Shown: one piece after another, positions 8,447 to 14,591 of the stretch
Position numbering within the stretch: position 1 is the first letter of the stretch
Layout: the number at the start of each line of letters is the position of its first letter
Assembly: GCF_000003605.2 (NCBI RefSeq)
Contig: NW_003147279.1
Location: 107,044-121,634 of the forward strand
From: Saccoglossus kowalevskii
Taxonomy: Eukaryota; Hemichordata; Enteropneusta; Harrimaniidae
Direction of reading: 5' to 3'
DNA: 14,591 nucleotides
Translations under genes and position numbers: made by a program
The notes under the pieces: generated by a model
Database searches by the model: none
Told to the model about the DNA's origin: nothing
Seen by the model: only the letters and a program-made list of their open reading frames with translations

Positions 8447-8739
8447 TTTTAAACACGGGAACAGGGTGCAGCGCCCTCATGCCATTGCCATGCGCCCCCT
8501 TACCCTGGAAAGCAGATCCTCTGGCAACCATAAAATTCAGATTGTCCAAGGATCACATGTGGCCACAGTCTTTAACTGTGACCTGTTTGATAGTAATTTT
8601 GGCCCCAAGGAAGCCATAGAATCCCCATTTCAACTTAGAATTATCAAAAACTCTGGTAGGGAAAACCCTATCTTCCCACTTGGTGGCGCTGCTGAATTGC
8701 AGTGCTCCCTCTTGCAGTTTTTTACTAGAAAAACCCCTG
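8447..8739. mobile_element. hAT-like MITE inserted in repeat module C
   Basis: The segment begins CAGGGATTTTT and ends AAAAACCCCTG, a terminal inverted repeat of about 11 bp with one mismatch. CAGGG termini are typical of hAT DNA transposons. Just inside are further inverted pieces: GCAGCGCCCTC near the left end against GGCGCTGCTG and GCTCCCTC near the right end. It separates two halves of a repeat unit that is continuous elsewhere, which is good evidence of insertion. At 293 bp it has no transposase and would be mobilised in trans. Flanking 8-bp duplications are not clean (GATATTAT versus ACTATACA), so the age is old or the ends slightly misplaced. The open frames through it on both strands look incidental. 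Confidence 0.6.
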
Positions 8740-8945
8740 ACTATACATATAGGTACCTCAGGTAGACCTCTCTCAGATTTGTTCATGTCGTGATGATATC
8801 TTCAATTATCTAATTTTGATGAATATTTTTGTCATTTTTTGGTAAAAAGTGGTATCTTCGAATTCTTATTGAAAACGGTACAATTGCTTTGTCACTATAC
8901 ATATTGTTCATTTTCTAATGATATCTTCTGTTCTTTAATTGTAAT
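8740..8945 (+). repeat. Dispersed repeat module, copy C right part plus a partial further copy
   Basis: Resumes after the MITE with GGTACCTCAGGTAGACC, TCTCAGATTTGTTCATG, GATGATATCTTCAATTATC and GGTAAAAAGTGGTATC. It then enters another decayed unit (CGAATTCTTATTGAAAAC, ACAATTGCTTTG, TAATGATATCTTCTGTTC). The first part is nearly identical to 12312-12400 in copy D. Confidence 0.75.
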
Positions 8946-10180
8946 GTGCATTGCTAACAGCGGAACTATCTCAGCCGACAGGCTGTTTGTTTTTAAAATA
9001 TGTAATTTGAATTCAGCACTGTACATTGCGCAAAGCATTGCTTGTCCACTTTTTCAAGTTTATTGATTTTGTCATGGTACACGGGTTGACAATTGGAACT
9101 CGTTGTTGTGTGTTTATCATAATTGCCATAGTTGTTTTCAGTAAGGGGTCAATTATCAAGTAAATAATTTGTGTCCTAAAAAGAACAATGAAGACTCAGA
9201 CTCCATTTTTTCTCTCAAACACTTTTTGTAATTAAATTTATGTTTCTGGAACACTTGGTTGTTGCAAACATAGCAAAGTTAATTGCACTTACAAAAAGTA
9301 GCAGTCACTGAAAAATGTACTGAGATTGTCGTTAAAATTGTCGGGGTTATAAGTTGCTAAGTTGTTGCTATGATCAACATGAATGGTACTTGATTTGATT
9401 CACAGCTTATTGCCATTTTTAATGATTTTCCTTGATAATCATACTTCGTAGTAATTATTCAAAATAATCAGACATTTTGGTCATTGGTCCTTTTAATTAG
9501 TAGTATCTGAATACGTATAATATTTTACCTTGGCAACAAGCAGTTTAAATTTAAATAACAAAATTACCTCGCTATTGATGAGATAAGGTGTAGATTTTAT
9601 CTGCCCATGATCAGTTAACAAATTGATTATTATATTCCAAGAAAGACCAGTATCTTCCCCAGACACATTTATTCTTGGAATCTTTTGTTGCTGAAGTGAA
9701 ACAGATGTTGGCTAGTATCGATTCATCAAAAATAAAACTGGTTTTAATACATGTCAAACAACTTCCCTGCAAATTCAATAGAGACATCTAGAGTATGTGT
9801 CCAATCACCAAAAATGTTGAGCTTAGTCACCATCCATAGATATCATCTGAGACATAATTCTTTCCATTATGAGATAATATTTGTAAAAACCGTCTAATAC
9901 CATATTTGCTCTATTAGTAGTGCATTCACTTTTAATAATATATAATATGTTAATGACAGAGGTGTGTTCCTGGTCAAAATAATTCATATTTAAATGATCA
10001 GTTTACATACATGTACAACTGTTGGTTGATATGCATTGATATTGGAGATATACTTCTAAAGGAGCAAATACAGTTACTGTAGTGGGTATATCACTCATTG
10101 CATGGTAATAACTGCTACTATTTCAATACATGGAACCCTTTAATATTGTGCATGAATGGAGATATGCAATCATGTGTCTA
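8946..10180. other. AT-rich non-coding DNA
   Basis: Nothing gene-like was found. It contains an inverted repeat with perfect 10-bp arms, ATTCCAAGAA (9634-9643) and TTCTTGGAAT (9672-9681), 28 bases apart. The palindrome TTTAAATTTAAA lies near 9544 and a TACATGTA at 10008-10015. No tandem array or transposon end was recognised. Confidence 0.5.
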
Positions 10181-10190
10181 CTATATATAT

Positions 10191-10215
10191 ACCGGATTCG
10201 GCTGATATCCCGCCC
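10191..10215 (+). repeat. Left terminal inverted repeat of the 1.8-kb transposon
   Basis: Pairs with 11986-12010 at 24 of 25 positions; the one mismatch is ATATCCC against the complement of GGGGTAT. It is preceded by CTATATATAT. Confidence 0.88.
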
Positions 10216-10255
10216 TGGGCTATCTTATGGAGGATTCGATTTTTTTTTAGAAAAA

Positions 10256-10288
10256 TGTGGACCAAAAGATCGCCCGGCGATGTTTTGG
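10256..10288. repeat. Subterminal hairpin, possible transposase-binding motif
   Basis: CCAAAAGATCGCC (10262-10274) and GGCGATGTTTTGG (10276-10288) form a near-perfect 13-bp stem around a single base. The same motif is found 60-80 bp from the right end in the opposite sense. Paired subterminal motifs of this kind are often transposase contact sites; that role is inferred. Confidence 0.55.
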
Positions 10289-10749
10289 CAGATATTACGA
10301 AGCCCATATTGTCTGGAAAAATAACACTGCGTTGATAAAAAATAGTCTCAGAAAATGTTTAGAAAAAATAATGTTTCGCGTTGACCAAATATAATCATGC
10401 AAAGTATAAATTCAAAGTGTTTTAATACATTGATGAGAGGTCGCATTTTACGTGAACAAGAACATGCACTAAGAAGGAAAAGCAAGCCAAAGTCGAAACA
10501 GGGTGCATCATAGACATGACACAACACACGCTGCGACAACTGAGTGATCAGCGGCATCATTTTGGGACGCAATTGAACTTAAAGTACTTCTTTGCGAAAC
10601 TTGCTGCGCAGCTATGCTGACATAAAGTGTGTGTTGACCAATGTTTGACCCCAAGTCACGCACTGAACTGGCACATTACCTTAGCAACCTTTTCCTTTCG
10701 TGGTCCGCGCTTCGATCTAGTAAAATTGTTATTATATCCGACGGTACTG

Positions 10750-11020
10750 TAATTACGCAACTTGTATGCAACTCTGTACTGGCTTTGAATATATCAACGT
10801 CGTTTACTTAGTGCACTGCTTTTCTAATTATGCAAATTTGTTTACAATATTGTACTGGCTCTGAATATTTCAACTTTGTAATGTATTGCTTTCATGGTAA
10901 TTATGCAAATCCAAGTTATTTTTTACTATTGTTAGGGCACTGACCCGGGGTATTGGGTCTGTGAATATTACAATATTACCGACTTGATAATGCGTTGCAT
11001 TCGTAATAATTACGCAAACA
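10750..11020 (+). repeat. Degenerate internal tandem repeat of the transposon (~75 bp, 3-4 copies)
   Basis: TAATTAYGCAA begins at 10750, 10825, 10898 and 11007. Between copies, TGTACTGGCTYTGAATAT, TTCAACTTTGTAATG-like and GCATTGC-like words recur. Steps are 75, 73 and 109 bp, the last carrying an extra GC-rich piece around 10935-10965. The second and third copies read ATGCAAAT, a POU octamer; the first and fourth read ACGCAA, which could be a CpG-decay difference. Confidence 0.7.
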
Positions 11021-11139
11021 TGAACATGGGCGCATTTAAATCATTAAAAGGGATAGTGGCAGTCAAGTATCTACAGAAAGTCGACGGAGAAAATATTTTA
11101 AATACTTGTGATTCATCGATGTTCCAATGGTGAATTATT

Positions 11140-11325
11140 TTATTCGAAATGAAGTGGACATGTAATATAAACCATACTATGTGTCAAGTTAAATTTTACT
11201 ATAATATAATAAACTCTGGACAGCGCACTTCGATCGCAATATTCACGTACATTTCGACTGAACTCTATTAACCACGTGTTTGAATTACGTGCAGCATTGG
11301 GCAATGACCTCCAGAGTTCACGCAC
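11140..11325 (-). pseudogene. Possible coding relic inside the transposon (low confidence)
   Basis: A 61-codon frame on the minus strand contains LWRSLPNAARNSNTW followed by FSRNVREY. This loosely resembles the LWNSLP...FK..L motif at the C-terminal end of many LINE reverse transcriptases. The frame opens at a GTG with an in-frame stop a few codons upstream. No RT catalytic motif is nearby and there is no continuation downstream. It could equally be chance. I do not assign a function. Confidence 0.15.
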
Positions 11326-11426
11326 TGATATTTAATTTCGGGCCATCCAGCTTGACGCAAATCAATATAGTTACTTGTCATTTGTTAACAAAATTTTTCA
11401 ACTCTCACAAACGCATGAATGCAAAG

Positions 11427-11440
11427 AGTTACCGGTAACT
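11427..11440. repeat. 14-bp perfect palindrome AGTTACCGGTAACT
   Basis: Self-complementary over 14 bases, in the right half of the 1.8-kb transposon. It resembles a grainyhead/CP2-type core (ACCGGT) but may simply be element structure. Confidence 0.5.
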
Positions 11441-11985
11441 GGGGGTTAACTGACACTAAACGTCTTTTTTGGAAAAAAACACGTCAATACAAAATTATGT
11501 GTGCACATTAGATTTATAGAACGTACATGACCCCTTAACTCTGTGTTCTTTTTTAATAATCATGTCGCATGTGAAACACAGGAGACATTTTAGTTCGCCC
11601 ATTTCTTGTTTACCGATCTTGAACTTTTTGTCTGGAATGCGATACAGACAAAGATTAAATATTACTGATAACAACCAAGAGGCTCGAATCAGGAAGGCTT
11701 GGCTATTTTAAACTTCGTAAATAACATTCTTTTCAAGCATAGACTTTATTCAAGTGTAATAATACGCAACAACAATTTGTATACTGCATTGGTTTTATTG
11801 GAGTTTCAGGCTTTTCGGCCTCACAGTGAATTATTGTTAATGTCATATTTGAAATAGCGCGCTCGATACAAGATGTCGGACAGGAAAATTGGGTCTGTAA
11901 AAATGTTTGTAGGTTCAGTCAGGCAATGTGTGGACCAAAACATCGCCCACTATTTGAAACATCGCCCATGGGCGGGGTTTAGGAT

Positions 11986-12010
11986 GGGCGGGGTATCAGC
12001 CGAATCCGGT
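11986..12010 (-). repeat. Right terminal inverted repeat of the 1.8-kb transposon
   Basis: The reverse complement of the left end, ending CCGAATCCGGT directly before (AT)n. A GGGCGGGG box overlaps its inner edge (11986-11993), and a second copy lies 16 bp inward (11970-11977). Confidence 0.88.
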
Positions 12011-12036
12011 ATATATATATAGAGAGAGAGAGAGAG
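12011..12036. repeat. (AT)n(AG)n compound microsatellite
   Basis: Five AT units (12011-12020) are followed by eight AG units (12021-12036), immediately right of the transposon. The (TA)4 tract left of the element (10182-10190) is probably the other half of the interrupted target microsatellite. Confidence 0.9.
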
Positions 12037-12149
12037 GATGTCCAATGAGACATGTACATTGGATAATTCTATATACTCTCTTGGTATTCTGAATGAGTTG
12101 GGAAATCATCAAAGACAAGTGACCTGTATAGTCTGCCGTATTTCTTATA

Positions 12150-12540
12150 CATGGAGTCACAAGTCCATGATGGTGTCATGCGGAGCTTATCATATAAAGA
12201 ATTGTCCGTCATCGCCGCCCACATCAACTTTTTACCTTTTCGACTTCTTCTTCTTGCATGAAAACTTCAAGTCCAATTGCTTTGATACATTGTATTCTAC
12301 AATATATACATGTAGGTACCTCAGGTGGACCTCTCTCAGATTTGTTCAATTCATGATGATATTCTCTCATTTTGATGAATATTTTTGTCATTTTTGGTAA
12401 AAAGTGATATTTTTGAATTGTTAAAAACTACAAGTCTGATTGGTTTAATATTATAACTAAAGGTACTACAAGTAGACCTCTCTCAGATTTGTTCACTTTG
12501 TGATGATGTCTTCAATTCTCTAATTTGGTCACAGCTAAAT
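12150..12540 (+). repeat. Dispersed repeat module, copy D (two tandem units)
   Basis: Begins with TGCGGAGCTTATC and CAACTTTTTACC as in copy B. It then runs through two core units: ACCTCTCTCAGATTTGTTC occurs at about 12329 and again about 144 bp later, each followed by GATGAT and a TTCTCT/CATTTT run. GGTAAAAAGTGATATTTTTG at 12396-12415 links the units. Orientation is the same as copies A-C. The open frame 12038-12400 runs through this repeat and has no independent support. Confidence 0.8.
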
Positions 12541-13589
12541 TCAGTGTCGTCAAGGGTTGGCCGACTGGTCACACGGAACTTTAATTTGGGTGATGGTTCA
12601 TGTCGAGATCAGATTTATAATTAATGACACAGATGAAATCATTACTAGAGAGATGATATATAGTACCGTTAAATCTGTAATTAAAGTTGCATCCCTAATA
12701 GAAGCCGCACCCATTCTTTTTGAACAATTGAGACCCACAAATTCACCATTTCTCATATGCTCTAATAGAAACCGCATCCTCTCTTTTGTGTTGTTCCATT
12801 TCATTAGAAGCCGCAGCTTTTAATACAGATTTTACAGTACTCTTGATGAACGACACAGTTTTAGTCACCAAGGGTCCTCACAAAAGGAATACATAACCAA
12901 ATGAAATTCAAGTCACTGAGTTCATCATTGCCTTGTCACTTGTCAGCATTTTTGTAAATTATCAGTGTGAAATGTGATACAAAGACATGAATAAAGTTAA
13001 ATATTTGAAATAGAAAGTATTCTCATAACACTGATTCATTTCATTCTGACTATGGTTTCACTACTTGGAGCCATATTTTACATGGTGTTTGTGATAGCGT
13101 TCAGCCCATATACTACTCGTGGTGCTCACAAATTCTGGAGTACAATACATCTGGAGTCTGCACTCAGGGAGTAGTATCTCAGTGCAGTTAGGTTGTTCGA
13201 TCAGAATGTGTTGATATATTTGAATATATTTTGTTGTTGTGTTTTCATGAAATTATCAACTGAGGATATCGTTTGATTTTATGACAGAGATGGTCATAAT
13301 GTCACCAGTTCACATGATACACATACAGAATATTTTTTTATTAAATTCAAAATATTCTTTTATTAAAATATAAGGCAACTTTTATATTTACCTGTGGTTC
13401 AAAACACATCAACTTTTGTAATTACCTCAAAAATGTGGTACATGTAAATACACTATTTGAGAAAAGTGTGACATCATACTAAACTTAAAATAAACTTATT
13501 AATAAGCATGCTATCTATAGCAAAGAGGTCTAACTAATGGTACATGTATGTTGAAAATTTCATAACTTGTTTTTATTAATATTTTTCAG
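12541..13589. other. AT-rich DNA upstream of the exons, with a small degenerate repeat
   Basis: Three copies of a TAATAGAAGCCGCA-like word lie at 12696, 12763 and 12803 (variants GAAACCGCA and TTAGAAGCCGCAG), each followed by a pyrimidine/T run. A 40-codon open frame with a hydrophobic start lies at 13052-13174 and is discussed as a finding. The last part (13500-13589) ends in the polypyrimidine tract and AG of the first supported exon. This is most likely the preceding intron. Confidence 0.5.
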
Positions 13590-13741
13590 TTCAAGAGTTT
13601 GACAAAACTGGTAAATACAGAGAAAGTGATAATTTATCTACAGACGATGATACAAGTCAGAAATTATCACAAAATGATCTCAACTCTGATAGCAATAACA
13701 AAGACTCGTCCTATAACCGCTATAAGCATGACAATGATACT
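13590..13741 (+). CDS. Internal coding exon of an unidentified gene (first exon seen)
   Basis: The exon is preceded by ATTTTTCAG and followed by GTAAGTC, both close to the animal splice consensus. It is 152 bp long. Only the frame that starts at its third base stays open through this exon and the next; it begins QEFDKTGKYRESDN and ends exactly on a codon (HDNDT), so the incoming intron splits a codon after base 1 and the outgoing intron is phase 0. Half of the 50 full codons are D, N or S, with no hydrophobic core, membrane segment or known domain. This looks like a disordered, hydrophilic linker. One other frame is open in this exon but meets a stop 9 codons into exon 2, which supports the chosen frame. 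The function is not recognised. Upstream exons are not visible in the window. Confidence 0.72.
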
Positions 13742-13846
13742 GTAAGTCAATAAATATGTGCTGATGTCACATTACCTTTAATCAAATTCTCCAGATACAA
13801 ATATATCATTATATTGAATACTTAATTATTATTCTTTTTTATATAG
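13742..13846 (+). other. 105-bp intron
   Basis: Opens with GTAAGTCAATAAA and closes with TTCTTTTTTATATAG. It is AT-rich with a good polypyrimidine tract and contains in-frame stops. Phase 0. Confidence 0.72.
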
Positions 13847-13914
13847 GAAAAGCTCAACTCTATTAATAGAATGAAAGCACAGCCACAAATGACGGGTGTT
13901 TTGGCAACCAATGC
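13847..13914 (+). CDS. Internal coding exon of the same unidentified gene
   Basis: A 68-bp exon bounded by TATATAG and GTAAGTATT. In phase 0 from the preceding exon it reads EKLNSINRMKAQPQ then MTGVLATN plus two bases, so it ends inside a codon that GC+N makes alanine. The residues are still polar but lose the acidic, Ser/Asn-rich bias of the previous exon, and MTGVLATNA could begin a more ordered part. No domain is recognised. The following exon was not found before the window ends, so the gene continues to the right. Confidence 0.7.
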
Positions 13915-13991
13915 GTAAGTATTCTCAGTTTGTATGGACTGTGGTATTTGTAGTAGTATACACATTGTACTGTCCATCGCTGTTGGTTAGA

Positions 13992-14117
13992 TATTCTCGG
14001 GAGCGGGGCTATCTCACAGAACGTTCTACGTTGCTAAGACGCGCACCACTGTACCACGTATTTGTATGGGCTCTGCGCGAACTGCTGTGGAACACTGGAT
14101 GTTCGCTCCCGAGAATA
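13992..14117. mobile_element. 122-bp TA-flanked MITE in the downstream intron
   Basis: TTCTCGGGAGCG at 13994-14005 and CGCTCCCGAGAA at 14104-14115 are perfect 12-bp inverted repeats. Each is flanked by TA (13992-13993 and 14116-14117), the target duplication expected of Tc1/mariner-type elements. The interior is more GC-rich than the surrounding DNA and contains the palindrome AGAACGTTCT (14018-14027). Too short to encode a transposase. It lies 77 bp after the donor site of the second exon. Open frames on both strands across it (13896-14186 and 14034-14246) are not genes. Confidence 0.65.
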
Positions 14118-14500
14118 CAAGTATATAGATACATGTATACGTGTATCAACTATAAATATTGTCAGCTGGCATCTTTGTGTGCCTAATAAAGTGTGTAGTA
14201 CTAATAGTGATAAAAACTGATCAGACCAATAATATATAGTAGGCAATATTTGTTAATCATTATTAGAAGTAACTTCTCAAAATACCTGGACATTTTGGAC
14301 AAGGGCCATTGCCTGAAACATCTAGATATTTTGAATAATTGCTTTAAAGCGCGGTAATCGTCGTTGTGTTGATAAACATTGATTTTCCCACAATCCAATG
14401 CGCTCTTCAAATGGAAATCGCAAGTATGATGTTTGACCTGGGCGCAACTTGCACTGATTACCGTCAGTGACTCCTTCAATGGCTTCCAATAACATGAAAT
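14118..14500. other. Downstream intron or promoter-like DNA
   Basis: No exon recognised. After an AT-rich part, the stretch 14340-14470 is richer in GC and CpG (GCGCGG, ATCGTCG, GGCGCAAC), unlike most of the window, and would suit a promoter or first intron of a minus-strand gene. The minus frame 14201-14479 is open but has no recognisable motif. Confidence 0.35.
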
Positions 14501-14504
14501 TTAC

Positions 14505-14569
14505 TTAATTAAAGCTTGGAAACGTCTCAGTTCGTACTCATTGATCTGCGCAACAGTCAAAATCGCCAT
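14505..14569 (-). CDS. Weak candidate first coding exon on the minus strand
   Basis: Reading the minus strand from 14569, AAAAAAGATGGCG gives an ATG in a strong start context (A/G at -3, G at +4), and the AAGATGGC word is typical of animal first exons (it overlaps the YY1 motif). The frame reads MAILTVAQINEYELRR and stays open 22 codons. A possible donor, TTAA|GTAAAT, lies at 14504-14503, just before the in-frame stop. If real, the gene runs leftward, antisense to the exons at 13590-13914, because no other arrangement fits. No domain is recognised, no downstream exon was found, and chance cannot be excluded. Confidence 0.22.
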
Positions 14570-14591
14570 CTTTTTTATATGAGACCCATAC

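Larger units (their letters stand above)
10191..12010. mobile_element. 1.8-kb non-autonomous DNA transposon with 25-bp TIRs
   Basis: The left end (10191-10215) starts ACCGGATTCGGCTGAT. The right end (11986-12010) is its reverse complement with 24 of 25 bases matching. Both ends abut (TA)n, so target duplication is probably TA or lost in the microsatellite. Subterminal structure supports one element. TGTGGACCAAAAGATCGCCC at 10256-10275 recurs at 11929-11948 with one change, and GGCGATGTTTTGG at 10276-10288 is the exact reverse complement of 11935-11947. The right subterminal region also has CGCCCATGGGCG and two ATGGGCGGGGT copies. No transposase is visible in 1.8 kb, so it is non-autonomous or decayed. 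Superfamily is undetermined; a TA target would suggest Tc1/mariner-like but the size and ends are not diagnostic. Confidence 0.85.

Noticed and set aside
8370-8765. 131-codon ORF
   Set aside because: It starts in the dispersed repeat, passes through the MITE and re-enters the repeat; the junctions show it is a composite of mobile DNA.
8553-8786. Minus-strand 77-codon ORF
   Set aside because: Covers the same MITE-repeat junction and has no recognisable motif.
10130-10324. 64-codon ORF
   Set aside because: Runs across the left end of the transposon, so it cannot be an ancestral gene; no motif seen.
12038-12400. 120-codon ORF
   Set aside because: Mostly lies in dispersed module copy D; homologous copies do not keep the frame.
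12557-12823. 88-codon + ORF and overlapping minus ORF
   Set aside because: Both cross the degenerate GAAGCCGCA repeat; no splice signals or domain support either strand.
13896-14186. 96-codon ORF starting in the second exon
   Set aside because: It reads through a consensus splice donor in another frame and through the MITE.
1-14591. tRNA, rRNA or tRNA-derived SINE
   Set aside because: I looked for A-box and B-box pairs and cloverleaf-like arms and saw none that fit. A covariance-model scan was not possible here.

Overview
The window is AT-rich animal (metazoan) nuclear DNA and is almost entirely non-coding. Intron-separated exons with GT-AG boundaries, several unrelated minisatellites, nested DNA transposons and an excess of the palindrome TACATGTA (nine perfect copies) all argue for a eukaryote. 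From memory, this repeat style fits a marine invertebrate, either a lophotrochozoan such as a mollusc or brachiopod, or a non-vertebrate deuterostome. The sequence alone does not settle which. There are no bacterial operons, no CRISPR, and no tRNA or rRNA gene that I can see.

Layout from left to right. Positions 1-1220 are unique AT-rich DNA with an 18-bp perfect palindrome containing an X-box-like site. Positions 1221-4730 hold three unrelated tandem arrays almost back to back: a 29-bp minisatellite (about 34 copies, with higher-order structure), a ~64-bp minisatellite (13 copies) and a 135/141-bp array (7 copies) in which six copies carry a perfect POU octamer ATGCAAAT. Positions 4730-7330 are unique or decayed repeat DNA, including a probable LINE 3' tail with an (ATTC)n end. 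Positions 7335-8945 and 12150-12540 carry a dispersed ~145-170-bp repeat module. One copy is split by a 293-bp hAT-like MITE. Positions 10191-12010 are a 1.8-kb non-autonomous transposon with 25-bp terminal inverted repeats, inserted in a (TA)n tract.

The only convincing protein-coding sequence is at the right end. Two + strand exons (13590-13741 and 13847-13914) are separated by a 105-bp intron. Splice sites are canonical and the reading frame stays open across both. They encode a D/N/S-rich, probably disordered segment of a protein I cannot identify. Most of the window is therefore best read as a large upstream intron or the 5' flank of this gene. The intron after the second exon contains a 122-bp TA-flanked MITE. 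A minus-strand ATG in a strong start context at 14569 is a weak candidate for a first exon of an antisense gene.

I found no complete gene. The points of interest are the octamer-bearing array, the minisatellite cluster and the nested mobile elements.
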